Shown here: positions 1 to 5,891 of the stretch, piece by piece | How positions within the stretch are numbered: position 1 is the stretch's first letter | How the letters are laid out: each line of letters begins with the position of its first letter | From: an uncultured Eubacteriales bacterium | Lineage (GTDB): Bacteria; Bacillota; Clostridia; Oscillospirales; CAG-272 | Direction of reading: 5' to 3' | NCBI GenBank assembly: GCA_900547725.1 | Contig: URHR01000072.1 | Coordinates: forward strand, 1-9,091 | Length of the DNA: 9,091 nt | Notes under the pieces: model-generated | Told to the model about the DNA's origin: nothing | The model's database searches: none | Seen by the model: only the letters and a program-made list of their open reading frames with translations | Made by a program: the position numbers and the translations under genes

Positions 1-687
1 ATGATGGAAAAAATAAATGATGAAATTTTTAAAGTTCAGGATAATGAGGTTGTGCTCTGTCTCAATTATGATGGGTTATACGGGATAAATAATATCAACA
101 GATACTTGCAGGCTACTAATTCCCACACAGCCTATGAATATCAACAAAATTTATATAAAGTGGATGATCCTGTTGTTTTCATAACGAACGACTATAGCGC
201 AAACGGTATATATAACAATTTAGGAGGAAAAATTGTTGAAATAAAAAATGATACAGAAAGTATTACTTTTAAAATAAAATTGTTTGACACCTTAAATTAT
301 GTAGGCAAGTTGTCATCAGAAATCGAAATTGTGGAAGAAGATTCCGAATTTTATGCTGTTGTTAATAAGATGAAATACTATAACGATAAGTATGATACGG
401 ATATGGATATTAGAACAAAATTACCTTTCCAGATATCATATGCAATGTCGATTCATAAAGCGCAGGGATTGGAGTTTGATTCCGTTAAAATTGTGATAAC
501 GAAGGAGACTGACGAACAAATAACTAAAAATATTTTTTATACAGCTGTAACCCGAGCAAAGAAAAAACTTAAAATTTATTGGCAACCTGAAGTGGCTAAT
601 TATGTTTTAGGTAATATCGAAAATTGCAATGATTCTAAAGCAGTAGATTTATCTATTCTTTCTGAACAATTGAAGGCGTACTTTTGA
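1..687 (+). CDS. C-terminal part of a superfamily 1 helicase (UvrD/RecD-like), 5' end probably outside the window
   Basis: The 228 residues visible match the C-terminal region of UvrD/RecD/Pif1-type DNA helicases. Residues about 142-165 read FQISYAMSIHKAQGLEFDSV, the motif V-like 'HKxQGxEFD' block. Residues about 178-190 contain FYTAVTRAKKKLKIYW, motif VI with its conserved arginine. The region before this (about 45-115) looks like the small beta-rich insert that precedes UvrD_C_2 domains. Walker A and B motifs are absent, so this is either a fragment or the end of a longer gene running in from the left. The ATG at base 1 is simply the window edge and has no visible ribosome binding site. The gene is strikingly AT-rich compared with genes after base 3000, which suggests horizontal origin. 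Such helicase-like ATPases are common on mobile elements and in defence islands; the specific role cannot be told from this piece. Confidence 0.75.
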   Translation: MMEKINDEIFKVQDNEVVLCLNYDGLYGINNINRYLQATNSHTAYEYQQNLYKVDDPVVFITNDYSANGIYNNLGGKIVEIKNDTESITFKIKLFDTLNYVGKLSSEIEIVEEDSEFYAVVNKMKYYNDKYDTDMDIRTKLPFQISYAMSIHKAQGLEFDSVKIVITKETDEQITKNIFYTAVTRAKKKLKIYWQPEVANYVLGNIENCNDSKAVDLSILSEQLKAYF

Positions 688-721
688 TTACGTTATATAT
701 ATTTTGTTCCTATAAAACATT

Positions 722-930
722 CAGATTGCCGCTGAAATCGCAATAACTAAAAGGCAGAAACGCAGAACCGACTGAAGGAACTGTCCGAAATTCTGGACAC
801 CATTCAAAGCCGCCCAATGCCATATGATGATATCCTGGTCAGGCAGACTGTTGCCGGTGTCATCGTGGATTCCAAAGAACAGATTCGGGTCGTGTTCAAG
901 GATGGAGTAACTGTAGTGGGGAGGTTATAG
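722..930 (+). pseudogene. Decayed C-terminal remnant of a large serine recombinase
   Basis: From 751 to the TAG at 928-930 an open frame of 59 codons reads KAETQNRLKELSEILDTIQ and continues with YDDILVRQTVAGVIVD and VVFKDGVTVVGRL. From memory this is the typical extreme C-terminus of large serine recombinases in Clostridia: a helical coil, then 'LVRxxVxxVxV...VxFKDG'. The frame is closed upstream by TAA at 748-750. The preceding bases give QIAAEIA in another frame (722 onwards), which would suit the same coil, so a frameshift appears to lie around 740-755. Upstream of about 713 nothing recombinase-like remains, so catalytic and zinc-ribbon domains are missing. No start codon or ribosome binding site serves the open part. 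It is best read as the scar of a lost or decayed integrative element that also contributed the AT-rich helicase fragment to its left. Confidence 0.7.
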
Positions 931-981
931 GTTTGTTTTTTATAATTTCAAGGAAACAAATTGCTTTTATGAATGGGATAC

Positions 982-1010
982 TTGAAAAACAACGGTTTTT
1001 ATGGTATACT
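982..1010 (+). promoter_or_regulatory. Sigma-A type promoter of the AlbA_2/ATPase regulator gene
   Basis: The -35 box is TTGAAA (982-987) and the -10 box is TATACT (1005-1010), with a 17-base spacer. A TGG just before the -10 box gives an extended -10 element. Transcription would start near 1017, leaving a leader of about 25 bases before the ATG at 1043. The promoter lies between the recombinase remnant and the regulator, so the regulator is its own transcription unit. Confidence 0.75.
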
Positions 1011-1042
1011 AACATTGGAGCGAATAAAAAGGGGGGATGGGA

Positions 1043-2377
1043 ATGCCCGAGAACCAGAACATAGAGTGGAAAAGCAAGTGGAAGGATGAGTATCTTGAAT
1101 GGATATGCGGTTACGCGAATGCGCAGGGCGGGAAGATTTATATCGGCGTTGATGATGAAGGCCATGTGATCGGGCTCTCCAATGCTCATAAACTGTTGGA
1201 GGATATTCCGAACAAGATTCGTGATACAATGGGAATTATTGTCGGAGTCAACTTGTTGGAACAGGACGGAAAAGAATATTTGGAATTGGATGTTCCGTCT
1301 TATCCGATTGGGATTTCCTGCAAGGGAATTTATTATTATCGTAGCGGCAGTACGCGTCAGATTTTGACCGGTCCTGCGTTGGAGGCTTTTTTGATGCGGA
1401 AACGCGGAGCAACATGGGATAATTTGCCGTTACCGGCATTAACAATGCGCGACATAGATGATGAGGTTGTGACTCGGTTCAAACAATGGGCAACACGAAA
1501 AGGCCGCATTGACAGAAGTGTGTTGGAAGAACCGAAGGATGTTCTAATGGAAAAACTCCATCTGATGAATGGCGGCTATTTGACGAATGCAGCAATGCTC
1601 CTTTTTAGTAAGGATCCTGAAAAGTGGCAGCTTGGCGCATATGTCAAAATCGGTTATTTTGAATCGGATGCGGATTTGCTTTATCAGGATGAGGTTCACG
1701 GATCCCTGTTGGAACAAATTGATAAAGTGGTGGAATTGGTGCATCTTAAATACATGAAAGCAAAGATCTCCTATGATGGGTTGCAACGAATTGAACGCTA
1801 TTTTGTGCCGGAAGATGCATTACGGGAAGCCCTTCTGAATGCGTTGTGTCATAAACAGTATCAGTCTGGTATTCCGATCCAAATTAGTGTATATGAAGAT
1901 AAGTTGTATATCGCTAATTGCGGCAGCTTACCGGAAAACTGGACGATTGAGAATCTGATGCGCAAGCACGCATCCAGCCCGTATAACCCGAACATTGCCC
2001 ATGTCTTTTATCTTGCGGGATTTATTGAGAGTTGGGGACGAGGGGTGGAAAAGATTTGTTCTGCCTGTAGAAAGGATGGAGTTCCTCAGCCGGAGTATAC
2101 AGTTAATCCTGGCGATATTATGATAAAGTTTACTGCACCGGAGGATCGGGTGATTCGCTCGGACAAGGTGACTGACAGGGTGACTGAGAAGGTGACTGAC
2201 GGTGAGCGAATGTTACTTCGGCTTCTTGCAGAGGATCCGGGGTATACGATGCTTCAGTTGTCCGAAAAGATTGGAGTAAGCAGGAAAACGATTGCTTTAA
2301 GGCTGAAAAAACTCAAAGACAGCGGCGCAATCGAACGTGTCGGATCGGACTATAAAGGATACTGGAAAGTGAAGTGA
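1043..2377 (+). CDS. COG2865-type regulator: AlbA_2 (Schlafen-like) domain, HATPase-like domain, C-terminal winged helix
   Basis: 444 residues. The start MPENQNIEWK is chosen because GGGGGG (1031-1036) lies six bases before this ATG; the in-frame ATG at 1037 abuts the G run and is too close. Residues about 5-120 form an AlbA_2 putative DNA-binding domain (NIEWK, then ANAQGGKIYIGVDDEG near 25-40, and YYYRSGSTRQ near 97-106). Residues about 255-365 resemble a GHKL-type ATPase domain, with the N-box-like EALLNALCHKQY around 262-273 and GFIESWGRGVEKI around 326-338. A low-complexity linker (374-386, DKVT/DRVT/EKVT) precedes a winged helix-turn-helix at about 388-444 (TMLQLSEKIGVSRKTIALRL). The family is commonly annotated as a transcriptional regulator or RecG-related protein; the substrate is unknown. 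It stands alone between a remnant element on the left and the RNase III operon on the right, and may belong to the accessory DNA. Assignment to the family is firm; the function is not. Confidence 0.88.
   Translation: MPENQNIEWKSKWKDEYLEWICGYANAQGGKIYIGVDDEGHVIGLSNAHKLLEDIPNKIRDTMGIIVGVNLLEQDGKEYLELDVPSYPIGISCKGIYYYRSGSTRQILTGPALEAFLMRKRGATWDNLPLPALTMRDIDDEVVTRFKQWATRKGRIDRSVLEEPKDVLMEKLHLMNGGYLTNAAMLLFSKDPEKWQLGAYVKIGYFESDADLLYQDEVHGSLLEQIDKVVELVHLKYMKAKISYDGLQRIERYFVPEDALREALLNALCHKQYQSGIPIQISVYEDKLYIANCGSLPENWTIENLMRKHASSPYNPNIAHVFYLAGFIESWGRGVEKICSACRKDGVPQPEYTVNPGDIMIKFTAPEDRVIRSDKVTDRVTEKVTDGERMLLRLLAEDPGYTMLQLSEKIGVSRKTIALRLKKLKDSGAIERVGSDYKGYWKVK
2162..2197 (+). repeat. Three tandem 12-base repeats encoding a D/E-K/R-V-T linker
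   Basis: Three in-frame units (2162-2173, 2174-2185, 2186-2197) differ at only a few bases and encode DKVT, DRVT and EKVT, followed by a partial fourth D. They sit exactly between the ATPase-like domain and the winged helix. An in-frame 12-base unit can expand or contract by slippage without breaking the protein. Confidence 0.9.
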
Positions 2378-2403
2378 ATGATAGAATAGTCATATCGTTC
2401 GTT

Positions 2404-2443
2404 CGCATGGCTTGATAAGCCGATGCGCACTTATAGCTTTTTT
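2404..2443 (+). terminator. Terminator-like hairpin after the AlbA_2 regulator gene
   Basis: CGCAT plus GGCTT (2404-2413) pairs with AAGCC plus ATGCG (2417-2427) around a GAT loop, with one bulged G at 2422. A run of six T (2438-2443) follows but begins about ten bases after the stem, farther than in a textbook intrinsic terminator. It lies 27 bases past the stop codon, where a terminator is expected. Confidence 0.5.
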
Positions 2444-2501
2444 CTGCGTTCAAGTTCTCCTCTAAAAAAGCAAAAAATCTTTTTTGTAGATGCTTGACAA
2501 G

Positions 2502-2543
2502 AAAGACCCGGGTTTGATCCGAACGGATTGCGCCCGGGTCTTT
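2502..2543 (+). terminator. Strong GC-rich hairpin with short T run, possible terminator
   Basis: AAAGACCCGGG (2502-2512) pairs perfectly with CCCGGGTCTTT (2533-2543). Inside it a second stem, ATCCG (2517-2521) with CGGAT (2524-2528), caps the structure. Only four T residues follow the CCCGGGTC arm and there is no long U tract, so termination may be weak. It could serve either strand because A and T residues flank both arms. Confidence 0.55.
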
Positions 2544-2568
2544 TGCTGTCTGTCTGCCGCAGGAAGCG

Positions 2569-2608
2569 ATGCAATCATGCAGCGATGCAACTATGCAACT
2601 ATGCGGCG
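2569..2608 (+). repeat. Five tandem 8-base ATGCxxxx repeats upstream of the RNase III operon promoter
   Basis: Consecutive units ATGCAATC, ATGCAGCG, ATGCAACT, ATGCAACT and ATGCGGCG occupy 2569-2608, so ATGC recurs every eight bases five times. The array ends 37 bases before the -35 box at 2646. It may be a simple slippage repeat or a set of binding sites; the sequence alone does not decide. Confidence 0.75.
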
Positions 2609-2645
2609 GTCGGAAAAATAATTTTCATAAATTTTCAAAAAGTCC

Positions 2646-2674
2646 TTGACATCCGGTTTCCGATTTGCTATAAT
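2646..2674 (+). promoter_or_regulatory. Consensus sigma-A promoter of the RNase III-like/DUF2130 operon
   Basis: The -35 box is TTGACA (2646-2651) and the -10 box TATAAT (2669-2674), both perfect, with a 17-base spacer and an extended -10 (TGC before TATAAT). Transcription would start near 2681. The next well-placed start codon is at 3006, so the mRNA carries a leader of about 325 bases, unusually long for a strong constitutive promoter. Confidence 0.85.
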
Positions 2675-2733
2675 GAAAACACAGGTTGCGAAGGAAGAGC
2701 GTCAATCATCGCGTAAACATCGTAAAAAGTGTA

Positions 2734-2796
2734 TGTAAAATCTTCTCATTTACCGGACGTCAGCCGGCGGGGTCTGTTAAATGAGGATGTTTTACA
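2734..2796 (+). promoter_or_regulatory. Long leader hairpin in the RNase III-like mRNA
   Basis: Bases 2734-2752 can pair with 2778-2796 to give a helix of 19 positions. TGTAAAA pairs with TTTTACA, and TTCTCATTTA pairs with TAAATGAGGA. There is one C-U mismatch (2742/2788) and two G-U pairs. The 25-base loop contains CCGG twice. It begins about 50 bases after the predicted transcription start. A helix of nearly two turns is the kind of substrate RNase III cuts, and the downstream gene encodes an RNase III-family enzyme. That functional link is inference. Confidence 0.6.
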
Positions 2797-2827
2797 CCCG
2801 TGTTTTACTTTGCGTACACGTTACACG

Positions 2828-2836
2828 TCCTTTCCG
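2828..2836 (+). promoter_or_regulatory. Anti-Shine-Dalgarno element in the leader
   Basis: TCCTTTCCG (2828-2836) is complementary to CGGAAAGGG (2991-2999), the ribosome binding site of the start at 3006, with eight Watson-Crick pairs and one G-U pair. The two segments are about 155 bases apart, so pairing would be long-range and could hide the ribosome binding site. Two local hairpins fit in between: CGATTGCAG (2883-2891) with CTGCATCG (2910-2917), and GAGGGGAG (2958-2965) with CTTCCCTC (2983-2990). Confidence 0.4.
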
Positions 2837-3005
2837 TTCCGTACCGGAGAATGGAATTTCTGTAAACAAGGGTGAACTGTCCCGATTGCAGGGGGCAGTG
2901 TATCTTGTTCTGCATCGAAAACGGATTGCTCCCGTCGCACCTGATTTTATCGGTCGCGAGGGGAGTTTTTGTTTTGATACGGCTTCCCTCCGGAAAGGGG
3001 TTTAT

Positions 3006-4169
3006 ATGAGCACAAACGGAATCGGAAAAATCGAACAGTTCCAAAGCGGAACTGCACGCAAACAGGTGGAGGCGGATATCGGATATTCGTTCCGCAAGCC
3101 CTACTTGTTGGCGCAGGCGTTTACGAGAAAGTCGTACACGGAAGAAATGCTGACCGCCTGGACGAATCCCGGCGGGGAAGCAGGCGCGGAGAGCAACGAA
3201 ACCTTGGAGTTTATCGGCGACAAGGCGCTTGATCTGGTTGTGATGCGGAAACTGATCGACCGTTACGGCGAGTTCCGCGAATTCCCGGCTTCCTGTCGGG
3301 TGGAGGGTCACTTTCTGGCTTCTGCGTTTCGGTCGGCGCGTTCCGAGGGGAATATGACGAAGCTGAAAAGTGCGCTGGTATGCCGTGAGACTCTGGCGGC
3401 GGAAATCGAGCGGCTCGGATGGTCGCGGTACTTAATTATGAGCAACGGGGACGAGTTGCAGAACGTTGAGAACGGGCAAAAGGCGCGCGAGGATCTGTTC
3501 GAGGCGGTTTTCGGCGCGGTTGCGCTGGATTGCGGATGGAATTTTGGAATTCTGTCCGACGTGGCGGAGCGGATGCTGCTTCTGGGCGAAAAATTGGATA
3601 ACGGCTTTGGGAAAGAGAACGCGGTGGGCGACCTGCAGACCGTGATGCAGAGAAAATTCCATCTGATGCCGGAATATACGTATCGGGAAACGAAGAACGG
3701 TTTTTCCTGCACGGTTCGGCTGTTTGACGACACCGTGGGAATCGTATGGTCTTGCCCAACCGTTTTCTCGGGCATCGGAAAGAGCAAAAAGGAAGCGGCG
3801 GCGGAAGCGGCAAGCGAGGCGTTGGAGTGGCTTCGCCGTTGCAGTGCCGTGGAAAAAAGAATCCGGGATCTTGTCGGCAACCCGACGGAGGAACGCGCAG
3901 TCAACCAATTACAGGAACTGTGGCAGAAGAAATATGAGATCGGCGGGAAACCGATCGGGAAGCCGGTTTATGTCATTGTCGCGGCAGAGACAGACCCCGT
4001 AACGGGAAATGCCACATGGCAATGCGCCTGCTCGATAGAAGGGCGCGACATGGAAGAAACGATTGTTGCGGATACAAAGGCGGAGGCAAAGCAGTTTGCG
4101 GCATTCTGTATGCTTTCGCGGTTGGTGCAGGAAGAAGCGACCCGGGACGCGGAAGACGTCGGTTGTTGA
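3006..4169 (+). CDS. RNase III-family endoribonuclease with two dsRNA-binding domains
   Basis: 387 residues. The start is the ATG after GGAAAGGGG (2992-3000, five-base spacing). The frame stays open back to 2781, but residues encoded there resemble nothing and that ATG lies inside a hairpin. Residues about 22-195 form an RNase III domain: NETLEFIGDKALDLVV (64-79) matches the signature and gives E65, E68 and D72; D163 and E166 in REDLFEAVFGAV (161-172) complete the metal-binding set, so it should be catalytic. There are inserts at about 47-62 and 88-112 compared with short bacterial enzymes. A first dsRBD spans about 207-276 (SKKEAAAEAA at 260-269) and a second about 297-376 (NQLQELWQKK, later TKAEAKQFAA). 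Bacterial RNase III is usually about 225 residues with one dsRBD. The gene is 39 bases from the DUF2130 gene, so the two probably form an operon. It is probably not the housekeeping rnc, which normally sits near smc/ftsY, but that cannot be checked here. Confidence 0.88.
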   Translation: MSTNGIGKIEQFQSGTARKQVEADIGYSFRKPYLLAQAFTRKSYTEEMLTAWTNPGGEAGAESNETLEFIGDKALDLVVMRKLIDRYGEFREFPASCRVEGHFLASAFRSARSEGNMTKLKSALVCRETLAAEIERLGWSRYLIMSNGDELQNVENGQKAREDLFEAVFGAVALDCGWNFGILSDVAERMLLLGEKLDNGFGKENAVGDLQTVMQRKFHLMPEYTYRETKNGFSCTVRLFDDTVGIVWSCPTVFSGIGKSKKEAAAEAASEALEWLRRCSAVEKRIRDLVGNPTEERAVNQLQELWQKKYEIGGKPIGKPVYVIVAAETDPVTGNATWQCACSIEGRDMEETIVADTKAEAKQFAAFCMLSRLVQEEATRDAEDVGC

Positions 4170-4208
4170 AGATACACCCCACTATTTAATAAAAGGAGAA
4201 ACCCGATT

Positions 4209-5714
4209 ATGATGAACGAGATCAGATGTCCGAAATGCGGCGAGGTATTCAAGGTTGACGAGTCGAACTATGCGGCGATTGTACAGCAGGTGCGGGATTC
4301 GGAATTCAAGCGGGACGTGGAAGAGCAAGCAGAACTGCGGCTTCGCAACATGGAATCCCGGGCGCGGGTCGAACAGGCGGAACTGAAACGGCTGAATGAG
4401 GAAGCGCTTGCAAAACAGCAGCGGGAATCCGACGCTGCCGTGAACGAACTGAAGAACCGGATTTCCAGACTGGAAGCGGAAAAGCAGATGCAGGAAGAGG
4501 CACTGCAGGCAAAAGCGGACGCAAAACAGCAGGAACTGCAGCGCCTGAACGAGGACAGTCTCAACAAGCAGAGGGAAAAACTGAATTCCGAGATCGGGGA
4601 CTTGCAGGAAAAGATTGCAAGGTTGGAAACCGAAAAGCAGATGCAGGAAGGCAAACTGCGGGCGGAAGCGGAGGCAAAGCAACAGGAAGCGGAGCGGAAA
4701 TATGAGCGGGAGCGGGCGGAAGAGAGGGACGCTTCCAATCATAAAATCGAAGATCTGCAAAAGCAGTTGTCCGAGATGCAGGCGAAAGAAGAGCACAGCA
4801 AACTGGAGCAGCAGTCCGCCATTGACCGAAAGAATCTTGAAATTGCGGAATTGAATAAACGACACGAAGTGGAGCTGGAGAACAAACAGCGCGAGATTGA
4901 TTTTTACAGGGAGTTCAAGGCAAAGCTTTCCACCAAAATGGTGGGGGAAAGTCTGGAGCAGTATTGCCTGAACGAGTTCAACAAGATCCGCATGATCGGA
5001 TTTCAGAATGCGACGTTCGAGAAGGACAACGACGCGAGAACCGGCAGCAAGGGAGACTTTATTTTCCGGGAGAGCCGTGACGGGGTCGAATTCATTTCCA
5101 TCATGTTTGAAATGAAGAACGAGCAGGACGAAACCGCAACCAAAAAGAAGAATGAGGATTTCCTGAAGGAGCTGGACAAGGATCGGCGGGAAAAGAAGTG
5201 CGAGTATGCGGTTCTGGTGTCCATGCTGGAGGCGGACAACGACTTCTACAACGCGGGAATCGTGGATATGTCCCATCGCTACGAAAAGATGTACGTTGTC
5301 AGACCGCAGTGCTTTATCCCGCTGATTACCCTGTTGCGGAATGCGGCACTCTCTTCCCTGTCCTACCGGAAAGAACTTGTCCTTGCGCAACAGCAGAGCA
5401 TTGACCTTGCCAATTTCGAAAGTAAAATGAATACCTTCAAGAGTGATTTCAACCGGAACTGCAAGTTGGCGCATGACAATTATGAAAAAGCGATCCGGAA
5501 AATCGATGATACGATAAAAGGCTTGGAGATGGTCAAAGAATTTTTGCAGAAGTCCGATCACAATCTGGAAATTGCGGACGGGAAAGCGCAGGGGTTGTCG
5601 ATCAAAAAGCTGACCCGGAACAGCCCGTCCATTGCGGCAATGCTCGAAACGCAAAAGGGCGAATCCGAGAAATCTGCGGAATACGAAGATCTGTCACCCA
5701 TAGAGTCCGAATAA
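4209..5714 (+). CDS. DUF2130 (COG4487) coiled-coil protein with a PD-(D/E)XK-like C-terminal domain
   Basis: 501 residues. AAGGAG (4193-4198) lies ten bases before the first of two adjacent ATGs. The N-terminus has CPKCGEVFKVDES (7-19), the short CPxCG opening typical of DUF2130 proteins; only one CxxC pair is present, so it is not a complete zinc ribbon. Residues about 30-240 are highly charged coiled coil with a 51-residue tandem duplication (58-108 and 109-159) and a degenerate third unit after it. The DUF2130 domain covers about 231-470 (FYREFKAKLSTKMVGESLEQ, FEKDNDARTGSKGDF, YAVLVSMLEADNDFYNAGIV). Within it, G282-D283, E301-M-K303 and the following Lys-rich helix and strand look like a PD-(D/E)XK nuclease core; the layout (coiled coil then nuclease fold) recalls RmuC. 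The C-terminus is helical. It follows the RNase III-like gene by 39 bases, sharing its promoter by inference. Family assignment is firm; nuclease activity is a hypothesis. Confidence 0.88.
   Translation: MMNEIRCPKCGEVFKVDESNYAAIVQQVRDSEFKRDVEEQAELRLRNMESRARVEQAELKRLNEEALAKQQRESDAAVNELKNRISRLEAEKQMQEEALQAKADAKQQELQRLNEDSLNKQREKLNSEIGDLQEKIARLETEKQMQEGKLRAEAEAKQQEAERKYERERAEERDASNHKIEDLQKQLSEMQAKEEHSKLEQQSAIDRKNLEIAELNKRHEVELENKQREIDFYREFKAKLSTKMVGESLEQYCLNEFNKIRMIGFQNATFEKDNDARTGSKGDFIFRESRDGVEFISIMFEMKNEQDETATKKKNEDFLKELDKDRREKKCEYAVLVSMLEADNDFYNAGIVDMSHRYEKMYVVRPQCFIPLITLLRNAALSSLSYRKELVLAQQQSIDLANFESKMNTFKSDFNRNCKLAHDNYEKAIRKIDDTIKGLEMVKEFLQKSDHNLEIADGKAQGLSIKKLTRNSPSIAAMLETQKGESEKSAEYEDLSPIESE
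4380..4685 (+). repeat. Two-copy 153-base in-frame tandem duplication inside the DUF2130 gene
   Basis: Copy 1 (4380-4532) and copy 2 (4533-4685) encode residues 58-108 and 109-159. Shared landmarks are ELKRLNEE/ELQRLNED at the start, RLEAEKQMQE/RLETEKQMQE in the middle and AKQQE at the end. The period of 51 residues is kept in a weaker third unit (160-210), where EDLQ aligns with GDLQ. The copies differ at many codons, so the duplication is not recent. Confidence 0.85.
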
Positions 5715-5721
5715 GCCGCGG

Positions 5722-5747
5722 GGCGACCGAACCGCCGGGGATTTTTT
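5722..5747 (+). terminator. Weak terminator candidate after the DUF2130 gene
   Basis: GGCG (5722-5725) can pair with CGCC (5733-5736), followed a few bases later by six T (5742-5747). The stem is short, so confidence is low; position just after the stop codon and before the next promoter supports it. Confidence 0.35.
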
Positions 5748-5791
5748 GCCGGATTCTGTCTCTTTCAAATATAAATTTTTTGTAAAAGGTC

Positions 5792-5820
5792 TTGATTTTT
5801 TGGAAAAAAAGGTATACAAT
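5792..5820 (+). promoter_or_regulatory. Promoter of the 6-phosphofructokinase gene
   Basis: The -35 box is TTGATT (5792-5797) and the -10 box TACAAT (5815-5820), with a 17-base spacer, in an AT-rich stretch. Transcription would start near 5827, leaving a leader of about 65 bases to the ATG at 5892. No operator was recognised. Confidence 0.65.
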
Positions 5821-5891
5821 AATATTTGATTGATATTTTTTTGGCAAGGAACCGAAAAGGTCGAGCGAAAGGCAAGACGGAGGTAGAAAAA

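Larger units (their letters stand above)
2378..3005 (+). other. Gene-free region between the regulator and the RNase III operon
   Basis: The 628 bases hold no credible gene. The short open frame at 2528-2716 has no ribosome binding site and runs through a tandem repeat and a promoter. Contents in order: a terminator-like hairpin (2404-2443), a TTGACA box without a matching -10 (2494-2499), a GC-rich hairpin (2502-2543), an 8-base tandem repeat (2569-2608), a consensus promoter (2646-2674) and a leader of about 325 bases with several hairpins before the ATG at 3006. Confidence 0.75.

Noticed and set aside
2502..2543. tRNA gene
   Set aside because: The hairpin with GGTTTGATCC briefly suggests a T arm, but no cloverleaf, anticodon stem or acceptor stem can be built.
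2569..2608. CRISPR array
   Set aside because: The 8-base units are tandem, with no spacers and no cas genes.
2528..2716. 62-residue open frame in the intergenic region
   Set aside because: No ribosome binding site; it runs through the ATGC repeat array and the operon promoter.
2781..3005. N-terminal extension of the RNase III-like protein to the ATG at 2781
   Set aside because: The extra 75 residues look random and the ATG sits inside a strong hairpin. The ATG at 3006 has a good ribosome binding site and fits the family. The G run at 2769-2772 leaves a small doubt.
2805..3908. Minus-strand open frames across the RNase III-like gene
   Set aside because: Low-complexity Arg/Pro/Ser-rich products opposite a gene with clear catalytic motifs.
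4182..5654. 490-residue open frame on the minus strand
   Set aside because: It mirrors the DUF2130 gene, has no recognisable domain or ribosome binding site, and its Leu/Phe-rich composition is what the complement of a Lys/Glu-rich coiled coil gives.
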